From contig NC_077227.1 in the NCBI RefSeq assembly GCF_027887165.1, forward strand, positions 541,985,689 through 542,049,688: 64,000 nt of DNA, given 5' to 3'. A program made the position numbers and the translations under genes. Position 1 is the stretch's first letter, and each line of letters starts with the position of its first letter. The notes beneath the pieces are model-generated. The model saw nothing but the letters and a program-made list of their open reading frames with translations, did no database searches and was not told the DNA's origin. Below are positions 34,746-44,945 of this stretch, one piece after another. Origin of the DNA: Monodelphis domestica (Eukaryota; Chordata; Mammalia; Didelphimorphia; Didelphidae).

Positions 34746-34924
34746 GCGGCACTCTTCACAGTTACTATATGTATGCTTAAGGATGTGTTGCTTTGCTTCT
34801 CTGGGTCTCAGTATCATCACCTTTAAAAAGTGAATAAATTTTGTACAACCTTCATTATAGTCCTCTTGTGAGGAAGATGTTTTGTTTGCTATGAATTTTA
34901 CAAGGCTCAACAAACACAAACTTT

Positions 34925-34938
34925 TAAATATCAAAAGA
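34925..34938. repeat. Target-site duplication, left copy
   Basis: TAAATATCAAAAGA, identical to 36755-36768. Flanks the CCT6 retrocopy. Confidence 0.85.
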
Positions 34939-35083
34939 GGGCGGGGGAGGGGGCACGCTTGGGGCTTGCCTGAGAGGAACCTATGTGGCCACGGTCTGCC
35001 TCCATCCAGCCCAGCATCCAGCCCAGCATCCAGGTCAAGCCTTCAGCTCCCGTGTGTTCTCGCTCCCATCCCGCACCATAGAT
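34939..35083 (+). other. GC-rich 5' segment of the CCT6 retrocopy
   Basis: Starts GGGCGGGGGAGGGGGCACG directly after the target-site duplication. Includes a short tandem of CATCCAGCCCAG units at about 35004-35028. It occupies the place of the 5' UTR and the first codons but does not read as the CCT6 N-terminus. It may be a 5' UTR joined to coding sequence by internal deletion, or an alternative first exon of the parent transcript. Confidence 0.5.
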
Positions 35084-36754
35084 ATACAGCTCACCAAGGA
35101 TGGCAATGTGCTGTTACACTAGATGCAAATTCAACAAGCAATAGCCTCCTTGATAGCCAAAGTAGCTTCAGCCTGGGATGACATTACTAGTGATGGCACT
35201 ACTTCAAATGTTCTCATCATTGGAGAGTTGCTGAAACAGTCTTATGTCTACATCGCTGAATAATAAGCCTGGATAATAACAGAAGAGTTTGAAGCTGCCA
35301 AGACGAAGGAACTTGAAGTCTTGGAACAAGTCAAAATCAGCAAGGAAATGGAGAAATTCTCATAGATGTGGCCTGAATATTCCTGCACACAAAAGGCAAT
35401 GCTAACCTGGCTGATATGATGACTGAGGCAGTAGTAGACTCAATTTTTACTGTCAGAAAATCTAGTGGAACTATTGATCTTTTCATGGTAGAGATCATGG
35501 AAATGAAGCATAAATCAGAAACTAAAACATTGTTGATTAGAGGACTAGTTTTGTACCATGCTCCCCAACACCCTGATATGAAGAAAAGAGTAGAAGATGC
35601 TTATATCCTTACATGCAATGTGCCATTAGAATATGGAAAAAAAAAAACAACTAGTGAATTCTGGATTTTTTTACAGGAGTGCAGAGGAGAGTGAGAATCT
35701 AATAAAAGCAGAAAGGAAATTCATTGAAGATAGAGTAAAGAAAATAGTAGAACTGAAAAGAAAAGTGTCCAGTGATTCAGACAAAGGATTTGTTGTTATT
35801 AATCAAAAGGGAATGGCTTTTGCAAAAGAAGGTATAGTACCACTCCGCAGAACATAAAGAAGAAATATGGAAAGATTGACTTTTGCATATGGTGGAATGG
35901 CAGTGAATTCTCTTGACAAGTTAAATTCTGACAGTTTAGGACATACAGGCCTGGTCTATGAATATACCCTGGGAGAAGAAAAATTCACCTTTATTGAGAA
36001 ATATGGCAACCCTCGATCTGTCCCATTGTTGATCAAAGGACCAAATAATTACACACTTACACAGATCAAGGATGCAGTAAGAGAGGGTCTGCATGCTGTC
36101 AAGAATGCTATTGAAGATGGCTGTGTAGTTTCTGGTGTGGGTGCAGTGGAAGTGACCATAGCTGAAGCTCTCATTAAACATAAGCCCAATGTCAAGGTAA
36201 GGGCCTGTCTTGAAGTCCAAGTTTTTGCTGATACTTTGCTCATTATTCCCAAGGTTCTTGCTTCAGAACTCTGGTTTTGACCTTCAGGAAACATTAGTTA
36301 AGGTACAGGCTGAACATGAAGAATCAGGACAAAATTTTGGCGTTGATTTGAAGACAGGTGAGCCCATTATTGGCATTTGGGATAACCATTATGTCAAGAA
36401 GCAGCTCCTTCACTCCTGCAGTGTAATTGCCACCAATAATCTCCTGGGTCTTTAGATCATGTGTGCTGGAATATCATCTCTGAAAGGTTGAATTTGATCC
36501 CAGGTTTCTATTGGGATTATGAAAGTCCCACAGGAAAAACCTCAAAGTATATGTCTGGTGGTGGCCCTGATTCCTAGCCATCAAATGACATTCCAAAGAA
36601 TAATTGTTTTTCTTAATGTAGCAGTAAACATGGCCTCTGTAACCAAAATTATTATCCCCCATTCAAAAGTGTACTAAAATGATTACAATATTCATTATTT
36701 TAATTGCACTAAAGCCTCCAATTAAAGCTGCAATCCTTTTTACCCCCAAATGAA
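34939..36754 (+). pseudogene. CCT6A: Processed pseudogene of chaperonin subunit CCT6 (TRiC zeta)
   Basis: Retrocopy of the mRNA for the zeta subunit of the cytosolic TRiC/CCT folding chaperonin. Coding homology starts at about 35085 (DIQLTKDGNVLLH, about residue 53 of the parent) and runs to LKG-stop near 36490, without introns. Good stretches: [73 protein letters not shown] and [20 protein letters not shown]. The ATPase GDGTT motif reads SDGTT here. In-frame stops lie near 35121, 35261 and 35363, with frameshifts near 35640 and 36270 and small codon deletions near 35812 and 36370. The first ~52 codons are missing and replaced by 145 bp of GC-rich sequence. A 3' UTR with ATTAAA at 36721 and 14-bp duplications at both ends are the marks of L1-driven retroposition. 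Sequence is closer to CCT6A than to CCT6B as I remember them. Not functional. Confidence 0.9.
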
Positions 36755-36768
36755 TAAATATCAAAAGA
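36755..36768. repeat. Target-site duplication, right copy
   Basis: TAAATATCAAAAGA, matching 34925-34938. It directly follows the short A-rich end of the retrocopy. Confidence 0.85.
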
Positions 36769-37430
36769 AAAGAAAAAATTATACTACATACCAATCATTT
36801 ATTTTGTCTCACAAAAATAAGTAAATGATCTTTACCAAAGTCATATAACTTATCCTATTTGTTTTAACACTTTCCTTGGGCCCCTCATTTCCTGTATACT
36901 TTCTAGATTTTGTTACTGATATTGTTACTATTATCTACAAAGCTGTAATCAGGATGTGTATAGTGGGATACATATATTATATGCATCTATATACATAATA
37001 TTTAAGCACATGTGAATTTATAAATCCACACAATTAAACACATATAAACTATATGTGTGTATGTGTATGGAATGGGTGTAGATAGGGGGTGGGGTTATAT
37101 AAATGAGATAGTTTCACAGAAAACTGGAAAGACTTCTATGAACTGATCCAGAGTGAAGATAAGGACAATGATCAACTCTAGTTCCAAGTGACTAAGGATG
37201 AATCTATCTGGGTTCTGAAAATGAGGTGATATATCCAGGGTTTTTCGTCATCAGCATTTTCATAGCTAACATTGATACAGGTACTTCAAGGTTTACATTT
37301 GTTATCTCATTTATTCCTCAGAACAACCCTGTAAGTCTGAATGGGTCATATTTATTTTGTACATCCAATGAAAGAATTTTATTTTGCTGGACTGTGCATA
37401 TTTGTTAGAAGAATTTTATTTTTTCTTTTT
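36769..37430. other. Intergenic with MIR fragment and TA/CA-rich tracts
   Basis: A reverse MIR fragment is likely at 37245-37345 (GTTATCTCATTTATTCCTCA, then AACAACCCTGTAAGTC). Low-complexity ATATAT/TGTGTA lies at 36960-37070. No gene. Confidence 0.45.
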
Positions 37431-38060
37431 ACACTGTTGAAAGAGAGAAAACTGAGAGTTTATTGAAAAAAAAATAAAATTCAACTCAAAAAAGAAGATC
37501 AGTTTTCTGCCACCATCGGGATGTATGACTGAAATGACAAATCTAGTACCAATTTTATGAGGGCAAATCCTATTGGTGTAGACACATAGTCCTGGAATAT
37601 TTCTGGTAGAAGTTGATCTTCATTCTCAACTTGAAGATAGTACCTAAAACAAGGGACCATATTTATTAATGTTAGTTTCCTTCCCCACACCACTTTTGCA
37701 CACTGAGCAAAATGAATGCCATGACAAATGCCAACTTCAGCTGCCTCAAAAAAGTTACAGATGCCCAAGGAGTTATCTATGTGATACCTATATAGTCAGA
37801 TCTTTGGAATAGAGATTCCTGGTCTGACAGTATTTGAGAGTTTATAGAAATAGCATTTATATCAGGAAAAATATAAGACAACAATAACAAGGAATCCAAA
37901 TGATATTTAATAGTATCAGTCTGGCATAAGGGCAGCCAAGACTCAAACTTTTCAGGCAGATAATACATTCCAATGTGAGTCCAATGTTCTTTATGTTCCA
38001 TTCTGAAAGAAGAAGCATAGGAAGAAAGAAGAACCTCTCCTATCATAATGTCCACTGTTT
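37431..38060 (-). pseudogene. Unrecognised coding remnant on the minus strand
   Basis: Two adjacent open stretches on the minus strand, 37777-38055 (92 codons, containing LPEKFESWLPLCQTDTIKYH) and 37499-37768 (89 codons, containing VENEDQLLPEIFQDYVSTPI), separated by a stop and a frame change of about 10 bp. Composition looks protein-like rather than repeat-derived. On the minus strand the second is followed by an AATAAA (about 37458-37463) and an A-rich stretch (about 37415-37430), as in a retrocopied mRNA 3' end. I could not identify the parent, and no target-site duplication was found. It could instead be a chance pair of open frames. Confidence 0.35.
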
Positions 38061-38284
38061 CTATTTTGTTTTGTTCTTAGATCAATGGCTATGCCTATCC
38101 TGGACAAAGCAGGAGAATTATCCTTCTTCTGGTCAACACAACAGACAAACAAAAATTGATTTGAAACATAACAGTGAAAGAAAAAGTCAGCTCTTGACCT
38201 TGTTGGGATGTCAAGAGTTAATAAGAATAAAAACTTTTTCTCCCTTTCCTCTTTCCATAGTAAGATGTTTTTGTTCTATCTGAT

Positions 38285-38653
38285 TGTGGGATGGAGTAAG
38301 TTGACTCATCCTCTACAAAAATTTTTTGGTCCAATGTGCCTTAGTGATATTGGAATAGGACTTTGTGCATTTTAAAATGGCTCTGAACCCTGGGAGGCTA
38401 CATCTCCCAGGACCCTCTACCCAACTTCCTCAGACACATCCTTCTTCCTTTGTGGGAGGTATCTGAGAAGATATAAAAAGAAGGGAGAAAGGTGAGTTTT
38501 GGCACCTTTTATAGAGAAGAGCCTTTCTCCAGGCATACCTGCATGAGATCTAATTTTCTTTAACATTCCAGACCTTTATTTTCTGAGCAAAAATAAAAGA
38601 ACCTATCTAAAGATCCATGAAGTCTGGCTCAATTTTAATTTAAATCCCTAACA
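38285..38653 (+). mobile_element. Candidate solo LTR
   Basis: About 370 bp bounded by TGTGGGATGG and CCCTAACA. A TATA box (GATATAAAAAG) lies at 38470-38480 and AATAAA at about 38591, about 120 bp later, with a short U5. This is the U3-R-U5 order of an LTR. No target-site duplication and no second copy were seen in the window. Confidence 0.45.
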
Positions 38654-39784
38654 TAATTATAAACTAAAAGGAAAAGCCTGCTCAATTTCCCTATTGGGGT
38701 TACCAGATCAGGGAGGGGTACTCTGGCTATCTTCCCTTTCTTTCCTTCCTTTTCCCCTCCATTCTCTCTTTAAGCAACTTCTACAGAGGAAAGTTAGGTA
38801 AAGACTGATAGATTCCCCCATATATAGGATATAGTTAGCCTAGATAATCTCAAAGATGTTCTGGGTTTCTACATATACATAGACTGAACCAGAATATGTG
38901 ACACTACACTAAAACCAATTCTCCTGCCTTTTACTTTTTTCTGCTTCCTTCTCATGAATGTATAAAGATGTAAGAAGGCAGGATAATGTGCACCAAAAAG
39001 CAATAGAGCTAAGGAAGTGAGTTTGAAGAATCTCATCCCAGGACTTTACTTAAATCAAGGAAGAAAAATAGGGGAATTAATATTTATACCAGCAAAGCTG
39101 AGAAAGTTTACCTAGTCATAAATAGGAGAGCAAAAATGAAAATGGTGGGAAAACAAAGTAAAGATGATTGACTGAAGGCTTAGCTACTCTGCCATCTTGG
39201 GTTCAATCCAAAGAAGTATTTCCTGTATATCATATATTGAGGACACAAAGACAATTGTAAACCAATCCTTGACCTTAAAGAACTTATATTCTAGAAAGTG
39301 TGATTACAATTGCTGTTATCTGTTCCCACCTCAACCCTCACCTCTTCTTTCTTTTATAGCAAAATTTTAACCTAGCCATTCTTTTTTCTTGGATATTCCA
39401 AAATGTCTCCTAATTACTTTAGATGATGTTCTGGTATAATAGCAATCCTCTATGAAGATTAAAGTCATTTTGCAACCATTAAATATTGTGCATCCATGCT
39501 ATGATACCCTTCCCAAGATAACCTCATAACTTCTAATATCATCATCCCTGCTGCTAACTCAAGCCTTACTTTACATCTCTTTCCTCCAGCTTCATCCCTC
39601 TTCTTATTGGAGGGCTGCAAGATGAAGAGTACCAAACGTGTCCTATACATTACAACTCACTCTACTGTGCATGTGCTCCTTTCTGTGCTTTCAGGTCCAT
39701 GGAACAACAAAATGCTTTAAATGTATGCCCCCTAATATCCTCCCTGTAACTACTCTCATTTCTTTCTCCTTTTGTGTATTGTTA
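38654..39784. other. Unassigned intergenic
   Basis: No gene or clear repeat. Short open frames only. Confidence 0.35.
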
Positions 39785-39920
39785 ATATCCCCTCATTAGA
39801 TTTTATGCTCCTTGAGGGCAAGTACCATGTCTGTTTTTATTAATAGTATTCCCAGTGCCTAACAATTTTGCCTGGCCCAAACTAGTTGCTTAATAAATGT
39901 TTATTGAATTGGATTGGACT
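39785..39920 (+). mobile_element. L2 3' end
   Basis: ATTTTATGCTCCTTGAGGGC, AGTATTCCCAGTGCCTAACA and GTTGCTTAATAAATGTTTAT followed by TGAATTGGATTGGA. Confidence 0.75.
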
Positions 39921-41256
39921 GGAAGTGTGTAATGCATCCAAATTTACTCACATTAGGTAGTCTTTTGGGGTTTACAAACAGTTTGTTAAGGGACTGCTTT
40001 TTATGTTTTTAACCTACATATTTCAGGCATCCTCACTATTTGCAAGGTGGTTATTCCAATAACATGAAAGGAGAAGAATTGGCCATACTTGGGAATTTGC
40101 ATAATTTATTAAATGATAGGTATTTACATAAAAAGGATTTTTTCTATTTTTTTTGTCTATTTGGCCTATAGGATTTTAGAACTGTAAGAAACCAAAGCAA
40201 TCAATTCATCCAATGCCCAAATAAGAAATTTGATGCTCAAAAAACAAATAAATAATAATATCTGTCTTCAGACATCAGATCCATAGATGGGTGATACCAA
40301 ATGACCCATACTCTACCAAAAAACTTTCTCTCTTCCAAGAACTAATTTGAAATATTTTAAAAGGAAAAACTGGCAAAATGTATTCTCCTTAAAGAACAGA
40401 TAATAAAATTCCTAGAACCAAACAACAAACAGGAATGTTTTAAGCACCAAGGGCAAATAATGAATTAAACAGGGGACTTCCCTCCCAGGATTTTATAAGT
40501 AATTTGAGATTTGTACAATAATAAATAACAGTTCTCAAATACTGAGTTATATCTATGTTACTGACATAGATGCCCATTCCAAAAAAATAGATAACAAAAT
40601 ATAGCTTAAGATTCTTTCTGAACATACCCTTCAATAAATTTATCACATGGAGTCAACCATTATGCAACATGCTAGTGGTCTTTGGCATCTATACCCATTT
40701 TAGACAATAATTAAAAGCATTGCAAAGGAATACATGTTTAAGTAAGTGTGCTGTAAAAAAATGTACCCTGGGGACTCTAAGCCCCAGCATTCCCTTCTCT
40801 TCATATGGTTCCCTTTTCTTAAGTCCTGGCTTGGGTTTGTGCTTAAATGGGCGGATCCCACGCCAGGGAGGGAGTTCTCCTTCCAGCAGTGACTGTTATC
40901 TTTCATCTCTGTATCCTCAGGGTTCATAATATTCTTTAATAATAGTTCAGTAGATCTTTGATATTATTCTGGTCCCTAGGTTCTCCCTCAATCTCGCCTC
41001 TCAGTATACTAAAGTAAGGTATAGTTTGTTTTTCCTTTGGAGGAATCTTCCATAAGACCTACTGGAGGACTTCAGAACACTTAAGCAACAATATAGGGGA
41101 TGCGATATTTTCTGTGATTCCCATGACTTCTCAGACCTCTCTAAAACAGAAATTTGGCACCAGAGGTGAAGCAACTTTCGCTGTTTCTATGGTCTGAGAC
41201 ACATAGAATCCAAATAAAAGTTAAAACACACACAGGAAAGGATGCTTACACACCAC
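39921..41256. other. Unassigned intergenic
   Basis: No gene recognised. The last ~250 bp (about 40990-41256) are distinctive (CTAAAACAGAAATTTGGCAC, CCAAATAAAAGTTAAAAC) and lie directly upstream of an LTR start, so they could belong to an endogenous retrovirus, but nothing viral was identified. Confidence 0.35.
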
Positions 41257-42020
41257 TGTGATAGAGGCTGGCACTAGAGAAAATGTGCCAGACTGAAGAG
41301 TATATGAAATTAATCACCTTGATGGGGGAGGGGCCCCAGGAGTGAATTTCCTGAGGAGAGAAGACTCTGGTGAGGAGAGCAGTGAGGGGCTCTCCGACCT
41401 CGAAGAAAGAAGGTGGAAAAAGACTTGCTCCTGAGGGTTGCCCATTTTTCCTGCTGGTGACTGGAAATCTTTCCCCCCAACACTTCCTAATTGAAAGGAC
41501 TTTCTGAAGAGAAACCTGAGCAGACTTTACCTCAGCTCCTGTTGCCCAGGGGTGAGTCAACCTGACTTTCTCTCAGGGGGCTCAGGCTGCCAAGGCCTGG
41601 GTTCCCCCGAACTCCAGAAGGGATGAAAAGGGTTTAGATAGAGACAGGGACCCCTTTCCCACCTTCTTTTTCCCATTCTTCACTGCCCATTATTCATTTT
41701 GTATTATCTGATTTGAGTTAACATTAAAAGTTATCTGTTCCCCAAGCTGAGTGTGAGTGAACAGATCAAGGGGAGACTTTTGGTCTCAAGTAGTGGAGGG
41801 GGGACAAGAGGGACAAGAGCGAATTGGGGAAAGCAGCTTTAGCTAAGGAGGGAAGGCAGAAGGGGGAAAATCTTCAAATTCCCTCTCGTCTCTCTGAGTT
41901 AACCCATTGCATCTGCTGTCTCCCCTGAACCCCACTTTGTGGAAAATGGGGTTCTCCTCCCTGTTCCCTTTCTCTATATATATACCTCAGGGTACAAGCC
42001 TCCCTTTGGGGGTACATTCC
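41257..42020 (+). mobile_element. Solo LTR (family matching 13430-14208)
   Basis: Begins TGTGATAGAGGCTGGCACTA and matches the reverse complement of 13430-14208 in block order for about 650 bp. A TATATATATA at about 41976-41985 may be its TATA box, which supports plus orientation. The right end was not resolved. The copies differ widely, so the insertions are old. Confidence 0.55.
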
Positions 42021-42184
42021 CTTCCTTTTCTTATTTTTTTAAAACACCACCTTCAGAGCACTCAACACTTTTCCTCCAATTTCAAAGTTACCTGAATGTG
42101 AGACTTCACTAGTAGGCGCAAAGAAAAGATATAGATTTACAACTGAATTCATCCCTTACACCCTAGCCTATCCTCCCTATTTCT

Positions 42185-42765
42185 GGTGCTATGGAATTAC
42201 CAGCTCCAAGCTGTAAGAGTTCTCTAGGACCTTTAATAGCCAGTACTCCATGAGCAAAAGCCTGAGGAAGGGCTGTAATCCAGAAGCATCAGCACAAAGT
42301 AGGACTGGTCACCAAGACAGGATTCTGCGGAGAGAGGAGTGCCTGAGGAGGCAGTGACACTCTACCAAGCCTGAGGAAAAAAACATAATTCTAGCCATCT
42401 GAAAATCAGATGAGGCATATACCTAGATTAGTGAAGTGAATTGTCCTATAAGAAAGATGATTGAAATGTTTTGTGATACAGCCCCAAAGGAAACCCTAAG
42501 CAAAGCCCGAAAATGAGTAATAAGAAAAATAAGGAAGAAAAAAGACTGAAACTACCAAAGATTTCAGTAAGAAGAAAATTCAAAGACTTTGAACTTAAAC
42601 AGATAAATCAACAGGAAAAACAGTAACAACTAAAGGAAATATTGTCTCCATGTCAATAATCAATTTGTTCAGACATCTATGAATCAAAACAAAGGAAAAT
42701 GATTCAAAACTTCAGAAGATGGAGTAATCTGTGGAATTTAAGAGGAACATGGAACCACAACACTG
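42185..42765 (+). mobile_element. L1 5' UTR end and ORF1 start, old
   Basis: From about 42508 a Lys-rich frame reads MSNKKNKEEKRLKLPKI and RRKFKDFELKQINQQEKQ, like the N-terminal coiled coil of L1 ORF1, then decays. The preceding ~300 bp fit an L1 5' UTR. The rest of the element is absent. Confidence 0.5.
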
Positions 42766-42767
42766 TT

Positions 42768-42920
42768 CTTGATTGGTTTGATAAATGCTTGCCTCAATTT
42801 CCTCTTCTATAAAATGAGTTGGAAAAGGAAATGGGAAATCTCTCCAATAGCTCTGCCAAGAAAACCCCACATGGGGTCAAAAAGAATCAAACATGACTGA
42901 AGCAAATTAGCAACAATATA
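42768..42920 (+). mobile_element. MAR1-type SINE, 3' part
   Basis: GCCTCAATTTCCTCTTCTAT, AATGAGTTGGAAAAGGAAAT, GCCAAGAAAACCCCACATGG and GGTCAAAAAGAATCAAACAT, then GACTGAAGCAAATTAG. Confidence 0.85.
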
Positions 42921-43207
42921 TGACCCATGCACAAACATGGAGGAGCAACTTATACCTCTGACATCATAAAAATGTTCATGTCTTCTACTTCAATTATCAT
43001 GTTTCTTAATGTACTTGGTGCTTCTTTCCACTCCACCAAATCTGGCTGTTATTAGGCTCCACACACACTCTAAGATAACATCCACTGGAATGGTTGTAGG
43101 TCTTACATTGACCCTTTTAACCACTTCCATGATCCACATTGCCTCTGTTCCATGATAGAGAGAAGTTGTAGCTCCCTCAGGCTGCTCTGTAATGTTTCTT
43201 AAGTACT
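42921..43207. other. Unassigned intergenic
   Basis: Nothing recognised. Confidence 0.35.
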
Positions 43208-43215
43208 ATCTATGA

Positions 43216-43805
43216 CAGTGATGGCAAAGCTTTTAGAGATGGAGTGCTAGGCCTTGTCCCCACCCTACCTCCCAAAACAAGTGCTGTACCTACCCTACCC
43301 CTTAATCCAGAGAGGGGAAAGAGGAAGCTCTCACATTGGGTTGCTGAGCAGAGGGGCAGGTGATGAAAAGTGCATGTGGAAAGGAGGAAAATGGCCCCAG
43401 CACTCTCCTCCCATCCAGCTCTGCTCCCCTCCAGCCATGTGCTATACTGTGAGCTATGCTCCCCTCAAACCCAACTCTTGTCTAACCCTACCACAGGAAT
43501 CATCTTCACCACAGACTCAACAGGCTTCCATTTGCACTGCACCCTCACATAGCATGTGAGCTCCCCTCCTTCCATTGCCTTACCCCAGACAGGGGATGGA
43601 AGAAATGCTCCCATTGGGCTTCTGGGCAGAGGGGAGGGGAAAGTGAGAAATATCCTTAGCTGCATGAAGAGGGGATGTGAAACAGCTCTGCCCCAAGTAC
43701 CTTTGGCTTTCTAGTAATGCACTCTGGCAGGTGACTGCAAGCATGCCCACAGAGAGAGCTCTGTGTGCCCTTTTTGGTACACATGCCATAGGTTCACCAT
43801 CACAG
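43216..43805. mobile_element. Non-autonomous hAT-type DNA transposon
   Basis: 590-bp element with terminal inverted repeats CAGTGATGG...CCATCACAG (one mismatch) and longer imperfect similarity inward (TGGCAAAGCTTTTAGAGATG against the reverse of CATAGGTTCACCATCACAG). 8-bp flanks ATCTATGA (43208-43215) and ATCTAGGA (43806-43813) match at 7 of 8 positions, the duplication size of hAT elements. The ends resemble the mammalian Charlie-type consensus. No transposase frame. The open frames of ~100 codons inside have no recognisable motif. Confidence 0.82.
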
Positions 43806-43813
43806 ATCTAGGA

Positions 43814-44595
43814 CTTTTCAGATATCTCCTCTGAACTGTTCTATAACTTTTCTATTAGCAGTTTTGTTGTCATCTTTGATATTCCAGAGCATGCTTCATA
43901 TTTCATCCATATGCTTATCCAGGCTATCTTGTCAACAACCTAGGCTTGCATTCTTTGATCCAGAACCTCCACTTCCATTCTCTTGCTGTGGTCTCAATAG
44001 TCAGTTTAGTGGTTCTATGTTACCATTGTTCTTAGAAAGGTAATGACTTCCCTTTGAATAAATGTATGGTCCCTGAAACTTTCCAAACATGTCTTTCACT
44101 GAACATCACTCCAAAATATTTTTTGTTTCATCCATTAGAATACGATTATTGATATCAGAAGCTATCTCACTTTTTATTATGTTTTTATTTGTATCCTTAG
44201 CACTTAACCCAGTATCTTAATACACCTTATTCCTTTCTTCTAAATTCTTTTCTGAACCTCTTACTTTAGGACAACTGTCACCCCACTTGTGGTGATAAAG
44301 CCATTTTTGCTTTTAGGATTTCTCATATCCCCCCTAAGACAAATCTCTTCATGTCTGTAATTCCTTCAAATAGTTAGGAGACTAAGAGACACTGTGGAAA
44401 AGAAGGACCTTTAATCTCAATCCAGCAACTTTTTTTTCAAAATAGTAACTTCTCCAGTGGTTGAGGAATCATTAGAGACATGAGAATCTTTGCCTCACAA
44501 CCTTAGCAGCACCTCACAGCCTGGTCCCTCTCTGACCTTACAACCTGATTAACTTCTCAGCATTATCAGTGCAGATAAACCCTAAAAAATCCATC
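43814..44595. other. Unassigned intergenic
   Basis: Nothing recognised beyond short pyrimidine-rich stretches. Confidence 0.35.
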
Positions 44596-44680
44596 TGTGC
44601 CATCTTATAAAGACTAAATCTGCCTCTCTGAAACTTCTATCCATTACTCCTAATTCTTCCCTCTGGGGCCACACAGAAGG
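44596..44680 (-). mobile_element. CR1/L3 fragment, inverted
   Basis: On the minus strand reads GGCCCCAGAGGGAAGAATTA, then AATGGATAGAAGTTTCAGAG, the same L3-type segment that starts the plus-strand fragment next to it. Confidence 0.55.
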
Positions 44681-44684
44681 GTGG

Positions 44685-44945
44685 AAGCAGAATGGATGGA
44701 AATTACAGAGAGGCATATTTAGGCTTGATGGGTGGAAAAATTTCCTAGCAATTAGAGCTATTCAAGGGTGGAATGGGCTGCCTTGGGAGACAGCGAGTTC
44801 TCCTTCACTGGAGGTCTTCAAGCAAAGGCTGGATGAACACATGTCAGAAATGTTGTAGAGAGGACACTCATTCTGGTACAGGCGAGACTAGATAGCCTCT
44901 GAGATTCATTCTAAGTACCAGTGTCACTACACTGATTATAACATC
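44685..44945 (+). mobile_element. CR1/L3 LINE 3' region
   Basis: GGAAATTACAGAGAGGCATA, AAAAATTTCCTAGCAATTAG, TGGAATGGGCTGCCTTGGGA and CACTGGAGGTCTTCAAGCAA, then GGCTGGATGAACAC and GACTAGATAGCCTCTGAGAT, is the conserved C-terminal coding and 3' end of ancient CR1/L3 elements (for example WNGLPW and SPSLEVFKQRLDEH). Confidence 0.8.

Noticed and set aside
35936..36294. Open frames antisense to the CCT6 pseudogene
   Set aside because: Shadows of the retrocopy. The sense strand matches CCT6 at many positions.
43254..43559. 101-codon Pro/Ser-rich open frame
   Set aside because: Lies wholly inside the hAT element and has no recognisable domain.
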